Shown: one piece after another, positions 19,242 to 26,995 of the stretch
Numbering within the stretch: position 1 is the stretch's first letter
Layout: the number at the start of each line of letters is the position of its first letter
Assembly (NCBI GenBank): GCA_015491935.1
Contig: WGGB01000155.1
Span: 1 to 45,175 of the forward strand
Source of the DNA: Alteromonadaceae bacterium
GTDB lineage: Bacteria > Pseudomonadota > Gammaproteobacteria > Enterobacterales > Alteromonadaceae
Length of the DNA: 45,175 nt
Direction of reading: 5' to 3'
Made by a program: the position numbers and the translations under genes
The notes under the pieces: model-generated
Databases searched by the model: none
Told to the model about the DNA's origin: nothing
The model's input: only the letters and a program-made list of their open reading frames with translations

Positions 19242-19766
19242 CTAGTTAAGCTGATGAGCTTCTATCACTTGCATTGCTTGTACGTTAAGTAATGTCACCA
19301 CTTTATCACCAACATTAACTAAACCATCAATATAATGAGGAGATATACAACCACCAAAAGGAGGTGCTGGTTTTATTTCTTGTTGTTCTACATTAAGTAC
19401 ATCAGAAACCGCATCAACAACAAAACCAATGGTTTTAGTTGCCTCTGGTGATTCAATAGTCAGTACAATAACAACGGTAGTTTCGCTATAAATTGCTTCA
19501 CCAATATTAAATTTTTGTCGTAAGTCTATGATCGGAACAATAACGCCGCGCATATTAATAACCCCTTTAACATAATCAGGTGCATTAGGTATTTTGGTAG
19601 GATTTTCCCAACTCCGTATTTCTTCAACACATAAAATATCAATACAATATTGCTCTTGTGATAACAGAAAGGTTAAATATTGATCACCACTGGTGATAAA
19701 ATCGATCCCCTCAAGCGATTGTTCACCTTGCTCTGGTATTTCACTTGCTAATGTTTGAATGTTCAT
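19242..19766 (-). CDS. cheW: CheW adaptor protein, first copy
   Basis: 174 residues. It has a ~28-residue N-terminal extension before the CheW domain; QYCIDILCVEEIR, IPNAPDYVKGVINMRG and VIVPIIDLRQKF identify the family. It links receptors with CheA. The start ATG overlaps the cheA stop as TAATG, so it is translationally coupled to cheA. A second cheW follows directly. Confidence 0.95.
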   Translation of the reverse strand: MNIQTLASEIPEQGEQSLEGIDFITSGDQYLTFLLSQEQYCIDILCVEEIRSWENPTKIPNAPDYVKGVINMRGVIVPIIDLRQKFNIGEAIYSETTVVIVLTIESPEATKTIGFVVDAVSDVLNVEQQEIKPAPPFGGCISPHYIDGLVNVGDKVVTLLNVQAMQVIEAHQLN

Positions 19767-21868
19767 TACATGACCTCCTGCTCAAGTTGTTTTTGCTCGT
19801 ATTGAGCTTTTTGCAGGGCAATATTAATCATGCCGGGAATATCTAAAATCATCGCGACTGAACCATCACCAAGTATTGTCGCGCCAGAAATACCCTCAAC
19901 TTGTTGATAGTTATCTTTTAAGCTTTTGATCACCACTTGCTGTTGTGCGAGCAAATCATCAACCATTAAACCAACCTTTTGTCCGTCAGCTTCTACGACA
20001 ACTAATAAAGCGTTACTGAGCTCAGTATTATTCGCAGGTAAATTAAATAATTGATAAACAGGAAGTACAGGAACATTATCGTCACGCAAGCGATATAGCA
20101 CCATATCGCCTGACACACGATTAATGAGCTCGTTTTGAACTTGCAGTGATTCAACAATTGAAATGAGTGGAATTATGTACACTTCACGACCAACTCGTAC
20201 TAATTGCCCATCTAAAATAGCTAAAGTTAAGGGTAAATGAACTCTAAAGGTGCTACCTTTACCTTGCTGTGATTCAACTTGAATACGACCGCCTAGTGAT
20301 TGAATATTGCGTTTTACAACATCCATGCCTACACCTCGTCCTGAAATATCACTGACTTCTTTGGCGGTTGAAAAACCCGGTTCAAATAATAAATCAAAGA
20401 CTTGAGCGTCAGTTAACGTAGCATTAGCATCAACAATTCCTTTTTCTTTTGCTTTATTTAATACCGCTTGTCGATCGATACCACCACCATCATCATTAAT
20501 TTCGATAACAATATTTCCACCTTGATGATAAGCATCTAAGGTAATCGTTCCTTGCTCAGGTTTACCGTTCGCAAGACGAACTTCTGCCGTTTCTATACCA
20601 TGATCGGCTGCATTTCGGACTAAATGTACCAGTGGATCACCTATTTGTTCCATGACTGTTTTATCAAGTTCGGTTTGCTCACCTTTAATAATCAGTTCTA
20701 TAGATTTTCCTGTTTTTTTAGATAAATCATGTATTAAGCGCGGAAAACGATTGAAAGCAAAACTTATTGGCAACATACGAATACGCATAACACTTTCTTG
20801 TAATTCTTTGGTGTTTTGTAATAATTGCTCTAAACCTGCATTTAAACGCTCAACCTTATCAAGATTAAAATCATTGCCTAATTCTGATAGCATAGATTGA
20901 GTGATCACCAATTCACCTACTAAATTGATTAAGCTATCAACTTTATCAACTCCGACTCTAATTGAACTAACTTCAACTTTTTTAGCCGCTGTTTTTTCAG
21001 TCGAACTGTTCTTAGAGGATGAATTTTTAATCTCTTTGGGTGTTTCGGGTGTCGTATTTTGTAAATAAAATTGAGTACTATCAGCAACTTGATTCTCACT
21101 AGCGATTGTTACTGGTGTTTGATTGTTATTTTCTTTATTTAGCGTATCAAGCTCAGATATATTAAGTTGGCATTCATCCTCAACCCATTCAAATACTTCT
21201 TCTATTTCTTGTTCACTACAAGACGACACTAAGGTTAATTGCCACTGTAAGTATAATTCTTCAGCGCACATATCCGTTAACGGAGGTAAATTATCAACAT
21301 TAGCTTGTACTGATAATTCTCCCAACTCAGCGAGAGCATTAAACAGTAATAAGGGATCATTGCCTGTTTGTACTAGTTGATGTTCGGGCAAAAATTCAAT
21401 GTTCCAATGATGACGTGGTGCTTCATCAGAAGTATCACTATTAAGGTTTTGATCTATGCTTTCTTCAGACCTTTCAGTAGTATTTTCATTGTGTAATGTT
21501 TGAGATAATAACTTAGAGGTTTGTATGATTTTTTCATCATCACATTCTTTTTCGTCTCGAGCTGATTCAATTAATAAGCGAATACAATCAACCGCACCTA
21601 ATAAAATCTCAACATCACTTTGTACTATTTCACGACGACCATCACGCATTTCATCAAGTAAAGTCTCGACTAAATGAGTAAATTCAGTCACTTTATAAAA
21701 ACCAAAAGTACCTGCACCTCCTTTTATGGAGTGAGCGGCCCGAAAAATAGAATGAATAGTTTCATTGTCGCCTGCCTCTAAGTTCAGCAAACTAGATTCC
21801 ATTAATTCAAGCCCTTCAAAGCTTTCTTCTAAAAAACTCGGAATAAATTGTGATAAATCTATACTCAT
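19766..21868 (-). CDS. cheA: Chemotaxis histidine kinase CheA
   Basis: 700 residues. P1 has phospho-His46 in AAHSIKGGAGTFGF. A second folded region (about 150-245) may be the P2 or a regulatory domain. A Ser/Thr/Lys-rich linker follows (about 250-300). The P3 dimerisation helices then start with VDKVDSLINLVGELVITQS. The P4 ATPase has LVHLVRNAADHGIE, DDGGGID and GRGVGMDVV. The P5 CheW-like domain ends at the C-terminus. It autophosphorylates on P1 and passes phosphate to CheY and CheB. Gene order cheY-cheA-cheW-cheW-receptor matches Che2/F7-type clusters. No cheZ is present in the window. Confidence 0.97.
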   Translation of the reverse strand: MSIDLSQFIPSFLEESFEGLELMESSLLNLEAGDNETIHSIFRAAHSIKGGAGTFGFYKVTEFTHLVETLLDEMRDGRREIVQSDVEILLGAVDCIRLLIESARDEKECDDEKIIQTSKLLSQTLHNENTTERSEESIDQNLNSDTSDEAPRHHWNIEFLPEHQLVQTGNDPLLLFNALAELGELSVQANVDNLPPLTDMCAEELYLQWQLTLVSSCSEQEIEEVFEWVEDECQLNISELDTLNKENNNQTPVTIASENQVADSTQFYLQNTTPETPKEIKNSSSKNSSTEKTAAKKVEVSSIRVGVDKVDSLINLVGELVITQSMLSELGNDFNLDKVERLNAGLEQLLQNTKELQESVMRIRMLPISFAFNRFPRLIHDLSKKTGKSIELIIKGEQTELDKTVMEQIGDPLVHLVRNAADHGIETAEVRLANGKPEQGTITLDAYHQGGNIVIEINDDGGGIDRQAVLNKAKEKGIVDANATLTDAQVFDLLFEPGFSTAKEVSDISGRGVGMDVVKRNIQSLGGRIQVESQQGKGSTFRVHLPLTLAILDGQLVRVGREVYIIPLISIVESLQVQNELINRVSGDMVLYRLRDDNVPVLPVYQLFNLPANNTELSNALLVVVEADGQKVGLMVDDLLAQQQVVIKSLKDNYQQVEGISGATILGDGSVAMILDIPGMINIALQKAQYEQKQLEQEVM

Positions 21869-21926
21869 ACTTGCTGCCTAATTAATAGTCTATAATCGCG
21901 ATTTTTATCAAAATAGTTGTTCAAAA

Positions 21927-22289
21927 TTAACGAACAACACGCTTAATGGTTGCCAATAATTTTTCAGGGTTAAAGGGTTTAACTAACCATCCCGTTGCAC
22001 CAGCAGCCTTACCTTTTAATTTCATTTCTCCAGAACTTTCAGTGGTTAACATTAAAATAGGTGTAAATTTAAAATTAGGTAATTTTCGTAATTCTTGACA
22101 TAAGGTGATGCCATCCATAATTGGCATATTAACATCGGTTATCACCAAATCGAACGAGCTAGCTTTCGCTTTATTTAAACCTTCTTGACCATCACGAGCA
22201 TCTTGGGTGTCGTAACCTGCACTTTTTAAGGTAAAATTAACCATATCTCTAATTGAATTTGAATCATCAACAACCAGTATTTTGGTCAT
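21927..22289 (-). CDS. cheY: Single-domain response regulator CheY
   Basis: 120 residues, a lone receiver domain. The acidic pocket is Asp8/Asp9, the phospho-acceptor is Asp52 in VITDVNMP, the switch Thr is in LMLTTES and Lys104 is in WLVKPFNPEKL. It is the phosphorylated messenger of CheA. Whether it acts on flagella or on another target cannot be told; in Che2-type systems with Aer2-like receptors the CheY is often not the main motor regulator. It lies 58 bp upstream of cheA. Confidence 0.95.
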   Translation of the reverse strand: MTKILVVDDSNSIRDMVNFTLKSAGYDTQDARDGQEGLNKAKASSFDLVITDVNMPIMDGITLCQELRKLPNFKFTPILMLTTESSGEMKLKGKAAGATGWLVKPFNPEKLLATIKRVVR

Positions 22290-22361
22290 AATACTTTCCT
22301 CTTATTAGTCTTGTTTTTATTATAATATATAACTTTAATTATATTAATTATCAAAAAATAT

Positions 22362-22733
22362 TTAAGTCGCTAAATACTGGTTTAAAATAGTCTCATTTAT
22401 ACCTAGTTGTTTAATACTCTCTTGAATGCAATTAGCACTACACTGCCAGTTAAATGTTTTTTTAAGGGATGATATATGGTTCACAATAGCAATAATTAAC
22501 TGTGTGCCTGTCGTATCTATACGCACAATTTCACTATCGTCTATGGATAATTCATTATGATTTTCAATCAAATCTATAACGTCAACTCTAAACGACTCTA
22601 CCTGTGCAATAGTTAACTCTTCGGGTAATTTGATAATAGCAGAGGTTGTTTTAACTGTATTTTGTTTACAAGGTTTTTGTGGTATTGCAGTTTTGTCAGC
22701 ATCCTTGTGGGTGTTTCTATTAGTTTTTGTCAT
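22362..22733 (-). CDS. STAS-domain protein heading the chemotaxis cluster
   Basis: 123 residues: a basic, polar ~30-residue N-terminus, then a STAS domain. At the usual phospho-site the sequence is VRIDTTGTQLI, so threonine or nothing replaces the serine. It may therefore be a non-phosphorylated STAS or use Thr. It is the first gene of the cluster, 72 bp upstream of cheY. STAS genes are found next to cheY-cheA in many marine gammaproteobacterial clusters, but I do not know of a settled function. It differs from the canonical STAS at 11994-12302. Confidence 0.8.
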   Translation of the reverse strand: MTKTNRNTHKDADKTAIPQKPCKQNTVKTTSAIIKLPEELTIAQVESFRVDVIDLIENHNELSIDDSEIVRIDTTGTQLIIAIVNHISSLKKTFNWQCSANCIQESIKQLGINETILNQYLAT

Positions 22734-23214
22734 CTAATTGTATCCATATTTTATCTATAAAAAATCTTTGTTGGTTTTTTTAAATTACCTAATAAAATTA
22801 ATAAAACCCCTAAAGCAGATAAATTTCATAACTTTAAATATATGACAAGATCCTGATAAAGCAAGAAAATAACAAAAATAATTTATTAATGTTTAATTAC
22901 AAAAATTCTTGTGTAGGTATGGCCAATAACGACAATAGATGAGTTTTACAGTGTTTGATTATTTTGAACTTTAATTTTAATGTGTGAAGAGATTTTATTT
23001 ATTAACCCAGTTGCTATTACTAGATAAAACTTAACTGATTTTTCAAATAAATAAGAGATTAAAGTAAATATCGATTCAGGATCGTATGATACAAAAAACC
23101 CACACTATCTAATTGATAGTGTGGGTTTTTATTAGATAAAACAGTTTATTCTTAATGACTAAAGAGACTAACCTAGTTTTTCATAAAAATAACTTTGTAA
23201 TCAAGAGTAATTGA
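22734..23214. other. AT-rich intergenic region between sucD and the chemotaxis cluster
   Basis: A gap of about 480 bp. It should hold the promoter of the chemotaxis cluster (minus strand, proximal ~170 bp), but I see no convincing -35/-10 pair or flagellar-sigma site. The only clear element is the strong hairpin at 23094-23131. No open reading frame with coding character was seen. Confidence 0.6.
23094..23131 (-). terminator. Rho-independent terminator after sucD, probably bidirectional
   Basis: A perfect inverted repeat: ACCCACACTATC pairs with GATAGTGTGGGT around a 5-nt loop (TAATT). A run of A on the left and of T on the right lets it work in both directions. It lies ~85 bp beyond the sucD stop and ends the TCA transcript; from the other side nothing is encoded. 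Confidence 0.85.
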
Positions 23215-24087
23215 CTACCAACCTGTTTTCTCTTTAAGCGCTACACCAATGTCAGCTAAAGAACGAACTGTTTTAACACCAGCCGCTTCTAATGCTGCAA
23301 ATTTTTCATCAGCAGTACCTTTACCACCAGCGATAATTGCACCCGCGTGACCCATACGCTTACCAGCAGGTGCGGTAACACCCGCAATGTAAGATACTAC
23401 AGGTTTAGTAACATTCGCTTTAATGTATTCAGCCGCTTCTTCTTCAGCTGTTCCGCCAATTTCACCGATCATTACAATCGCTTCAGTTTGAGGATCGTTT
23501 TGGAACATTTCCAATACGTCAATAAAGTTAGTACCCGGAATAGGGTCGCCACCAATACCAACACAAGTAGATTGGCCAAAACCAGCATCAGTCGTTTGTT
23601 TAACCGCTTCGTACGTTAATGTACCAGAGCGCGAAACAATACCAACTTTACCCGGTTTGTGAATGTGACCGGGCATAATACCAATTTTAGTTTCACCCGG
23701 AGTAATAACACCTGGGCAGTTAGGGCCGATCATACGAACGCCTGTTTGCTCAAGTTTTACTTTAACGTCAACCATATCTAAAGTAGGAATACCTTCAGTA
23801 ATAGTAACGATAAGCTCAATACCTGCGTCAATCGCTTCTAAAATTGCATCTTTACAAAATGGTGCTGGTACATAGATAACGGTTGCTGTTGCACCAGTTG
23901 CTTCTACGGCTTCACGCACGGTGTTAAATACAGGTAAACCTAAATGCGTTTGACCGCCTTTGCCTGGTGATACACCACCAACCATTTGTGTACCATACTC
24001 AATTGCTTGTTCTGAATGGAAAGTACCTTGACCACCCGTAAAACCTTGACAGATAACTTTAGTATCTTTATTAATTAATACAGACAT
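23215..24087 (-). CDS. sucD: Succinyl-CoA synthetase alpha subunit
   Basis: 290 residues, full length and very close to E. coli SucD. The N-terminal CoA-binding Rossmann part begins [16 protein letters not shown], and the active-site phospho-His is in [11 protein letters not shown] near residue 247. With SucC it converts succinyl-CoA to succinate with nucleotide triphosphate formation in the TCA cycle. Its ATG overlaps the sucC stop (TAATG), so the two subunits are translationally coupled. Confidence 0.97.
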   Translation of the reverse strand: MSVLINKDTKVICQGFTGGQGTFHSEQAIEYGTQMVGGVSPGKGGQTHLGLPVFNTVREAVEATGATATVIYVPAPFCKDAILEAIDAGIELIVTITEGIPTLDMVDVKVKLEQTGVRMIGPNCPGVITPGETKIGIMPGHIHKPGKVGIVSRSGTLTYEAVKQTTDAGFGQSTCVGIGGDPIPGTNFIDVLEMFQNDPQTEAIVMIGEIGGTAEEEAAEYIKANVTKPVVSYIAGVTAPAGKRMGHAGAIIAGGKGTADEKFAALEAAGVKTVRSLADIGVALKEKTGW

Positions 24088-25256
24088 TATGCATTGCCCT
24101 CCGCAGCCGCTACAACTTTAGTCGCAGCATCGGTTAATGACTCAGCAGCAATAATATCTAAGCCAGAATTTTTAAGAACTTCACGGCCTAATTCAGCATT
24201 TGTACCTTCTAAACGTACAACAACTGGCACTTTCACGCCTACTTCTTTAACCGCTCCAATAATACCTTCAGCAATCATGTCACAACGAACAATGCCACCA
24301 AAAATGTTAACTAAAACAGCTTTAACATTATCGTCAGATAAAATTATTTTGAATGCTTCTGAAACACGTTCTTTGTTTGCGCCACCGCCAACATCTAAAA
24401 AGTTAGCTGGTTTTCCACCGTGTAAATTAACGATATCCATTGTGCCCATTGCAAGGCCTGCACCGTTAACCATACAACCTACCGTCCCATCAAGGGCTAC
24501 GTAGTTAAGTTCCCATTGCGCTGCATGTGCTTCACGTTCATCCTCTTGTGATGGATCGTGCATTTCACGAATTTTAGGTTGGCGATATAGTGCATTACCA
24601 TCAATACCAATTTTACCATCTAAACAATGAAGATTACCTTCGTCAGTAATAACTAACGGGTTAATTTCTAATAAGGCAAAATCGAAATCTTCAAACATTT
24701 TACCAAGACCCATAAAGATCTTCACAAATTGCTTTAATTGCGTAGCGTTTAAACCTAATTTAAAGCCTAACTCACGAGCTTGATAAGGTTGAGGACCGAC
24801 TAATGGATCAATTTCAGCTTTGTGAATTAACTCTGGCGTTTCTTCAGCAACTTTTTCAATTTCAACGCCGCCTTCAGTAGACGCCATAAATACAACTCGA
24901 CGAGAGCCACGGTCAACAACAGCACCTAAGTATAATTCGTTAGCAATATCAGTACAGCTTTCTACTAAAATTTTAGCAACGGGCTGACCATTTTCATCTG
25001 TTTGATAAGTAACTAAGTTTTTACCTAACCAATGTTGAGCAAACTCTTTAATTTCGTCTTTAGTTTTAACTAGCTTAACACCGCCAGCTTTACCGCGACC
25101 ACCTGCGTGTACTTGAGTTTTAACAACCCACATATCGCCGCCAATTTTGTCAGCAGCTTCGGCAGCTTCTTGAGGGGTATCGCAAGCGAAACCTTCAGAA
25201 ACTGGTAAACCATATTCAGCGAATAATTGCTTCGCTTGATACTCGTGCAAATTCAT
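24087..25256 (-). CDS. sucC: Succinyl-CoA synthetase beta subunit
   Basis: 389 residues, starting [20 protein letters not shown] as in the family. The ATP-grasp domain has [18 protein letters not shown], and [12 protein letters not shown] and [11 protein letters not shown] are the expected metal- and nucleotide-binding segments. It forms the alpha2beta2 synthetase with SucD. It lies 174 bp downstream of sucB; the gap contains two short palindromes, so sucCD may be partly uncoupled from sucAB. Confidence 0.97.
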   Translation of the reverse strand: MNLHEYQAKQLFAEYGLPVSEGFACDTPQEAAEAADKIGGDMWVVKTQVHAGGRGKAGGVKLVKTKDEIKEFAQHWLGKNLVTYQTDENGQPVAKILVESCTDIANELYLGAVVDRGSRRVVFMASTEGGVEIEKVAEETPELIHKAEIDPLVGPQPYQARELGFKLGLNATQLKQFVKIFMGLGKMFEDFDFALLEINPLVITDEGNLHCLDGKIGIDGNALYRQPKIREMHDPSQEDEREAHAAQWELNYVALDGTVGCMVNGAGLAMGTMDIVNLHGGKPANFLDVGGGANKERVSEAFKIILSDDNVKAVLVNIFGGIVRCDMIAEGIIGAVKEVGVKVPVVVRLEGTNAELGREVLKNSGLDIIAAESLTDAATKVVAAAEGNA

Positions 25257-25369
25257 GGTGTTTTATCCATTTATCTGTAAATAAAATGGTAGCCTTTAAT
25301 CTTTTTCTTAAACCAAAAAATAAGATCTGGGCTACCAATGAAAAGTGTGGGAATTATACCCACTATGCT

Positions 25370-25406
25370 CACTTTACTAAAGTGTAAAAATACTAAACTT
25401 TAGTAT
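25370..25406. repeat. Two adjacent short palindromes between sucB and sucC
   Basis: CACTTTA-C-TAAAGTG (25370-25384) and ATACTAAA-C-TTTAGTAT (25390-25406) are each perfect around a single base and share the core TACTAAA/TTTAGTA. On the minus strand the second is followed by a short T run, so it could be a weak terminator for sucB; the pair could equally be a repeated operator. A further inverted repeat (TGGTAGCC at 25287, GGCTACCA at 25330) lies between them and sucC. Confidence 0.5.
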
Positions 25407-25430
25407 AATTAGGCAAATTTTGTGAATTTA

Positions 25431-26915
25431 TTAGATATCTAATAATAAACGAGTAGGATCTTCTAATAACTCTTTAATTGTTACCAAAAAGCCTACAGAT
25501 TCTTTACCGTCAATTAACCTATGGTCATAAGAAAGAGCCAAATACATCATAGGTAAAATTTCAACCTTACCGTTAACCGCCATAGGTCTGTCTTGTATTT
25601 TATGCATTCCTAAAATAGCCGCTTGTGGTAAATTTAAAATAGGGGTTGATAATAATGAACCAAATACACCACCGTTGGTAATAGTGAAATTACCACCCGT
25701 CATATCATCAATTGATAACTTACCATCACGACCTTTAATGGCTAAATTGCGAATACCATTTTCAACACCTGCCATGCTCATTTGATCTGCATCACGCAAT
25801 ACTGGTGTTACTAAACCACGTGGTGTTGATACGGCAATAGATATATCAAAAAAGTTATGATAAACAATATCATCGCCGTCAATTGAGGCATTGACACCAG
25901 GAAAACGTTTTAGTGCTTCCACCACAGCTTTTACATAAAATGACATAAAGCCTAAACGAGTATCATGCGTTTTTTCAAATAAGTCTTTATATTGTTTGCG
26001 TAAATCCATAATAGGTTTCATGTTAACTTCATTAAACGTTGTTAACATGGCAGTTGAATTTTTTGCTTCTAATAAACGCGTGGCAATGGTTTTACGTAAT
26101 CGTGTCATAGGAACACGTTTTTGAGTACGTTCACCAACCGCTTGTACTGCAGGCGCACTAGCAGGTGCCGCGGCTTTAGGTGCAGCTTTAGCCGCGCCTT
26201 TATTAGCAATTGCCGCTTCAACATCTTCTTTTGAAATACGACCACCTTTGCCAGTTCCTTTAACATCGCTTGCTGATAAACCTTTTTCAGTCATTAATCG
26301 ACGAACTGATGGGCTAGCAAGTTCATCACCTGAACTAACGTTTTCTGTTGCAACAACAGCGGCAGATGCAGCTGCACCCGCATTTAATTCGCCAATTTTT
26401 TGCTCACCTAAAACGGTATCACCTTCGCCATGGATAATTTTACCTATGACGCCATTGTCTTGAGCAACAACTTCAAGTACAACTTTATCAGTTTCAATAT
26501 CAACCAAGTTTTGATCAACACTAACACTGTCACCTTCAGCAACATGCCAAGTAGCAATTGTTGCATCGGCAACAGATTCAGGTAATACAGGCACTACAAT
26601 ATCTATAACTTTTCCTGTAGTTGCGGTTTCAGCAACAGGTGCTGTTGTCGGCGTTGCACTCTCATCAGTCGCTGATGCACTTGATGATAAAATGGCAATA
26701 ACTTGCTCACCAAGTACAGTAGCACCTTCATCTTGAATTATTTCTGTGATCACACCATCTTCGATAGCCACAACTTCTAGTACAACTTTATCTGTTTCGA
26801 TATCAACAAGATTTTGATCACGAGTAACTTTGTCACCCACTTTTACATGCCAAGTTGCCACGGTTGCATCGGCGACAGATTCAGGTAATACAGGAACCTT
26901 AATTTCGGTTGTCAT
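25431..26915 (-). CDS. sucB: 2-oxoglutarate dehydrogenase E2 (dihydrolipoyl succinyltransferase), two lipoyl domains
   Basis: 494 residues, longer than E. coli SucB (405) because there are two lipoyl domains (about 3-77 and 103-177). Each has the lipoyl-lysine motif [13 protein letters not shown]. An Ala-rich linker leads to the peripheral subunit-binding domain ([19 protein letters not shown], about 212-250), a second Ala/Pro linker and the catalytic domain (about 265-494) with SYDHRLIDG at the active site. It transfers the succinyl group to CoA. It follows sucA by 80 bp. The E3 gene (lpdA) is not in the window. Confidence 0.96.
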   Translation of the reverse strand: MTTEIKVPVLPESVADATVATWHVKVGDKVTRDQNLVDIETDKVVLEVVAIEDGVITEIIQDEGATVLGEQVIAILSSSASATDESATPTTAPVAETATTGKVIDIVVPVLPESVADATIATWHVAEGDSVSVDQNLVDIETDKVVLEVVAQDNGVIGKIIHGEGDTVLGEQKIGELNAGAAASAAVVATENVSSGDELASPSVRRLMTEKGLSASDVKGTGKGGRISKEDVEAAIANKGAAKAAPKAAAPASAPAVQAVGERTQKRVPMTRLRKTIATRLLEAKNSTAMLTTFNEVNMKPIMDLRKQYKDLFEKTHDTRLGFMSFYVKAVVEALKRFPGVNASIDGDDIVYHNFFDISIAVSTPRGLVTPVLRDADQMSMAGVENGIRNLAIKGRDGKLSIDDMTGGNFTITNGGVFGSLLSTPILNLPQAAILGMHKIQDRPMAVNGKVEILPMMYLALSYDHRLIDGKESVGFLVTIKELLEDPTRLLLDI

Positions 26916-26995
26916 TTATTTATTCCTTACTTACATTCTTTTTATCATAAAACTCTAATAAATATAGAGCTTCAACGCAAAATTTATACTACAAA

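Noticed and set aside
22740..22900. Possible sigma-28 or sigma-70 promoter for the chemotaxis cluster
   Set aside because: TAAAG and TTGTCA words are present on the minus strand, but no partner box lies at a proper spacing.
24094..24504. A 136-codon plus-strand frame
   Set aside because: Antisense to the 3' end of sucC, a highly conserved gene; composition (Thr/Ala/Pro/Ser) is that of a shadow frame.
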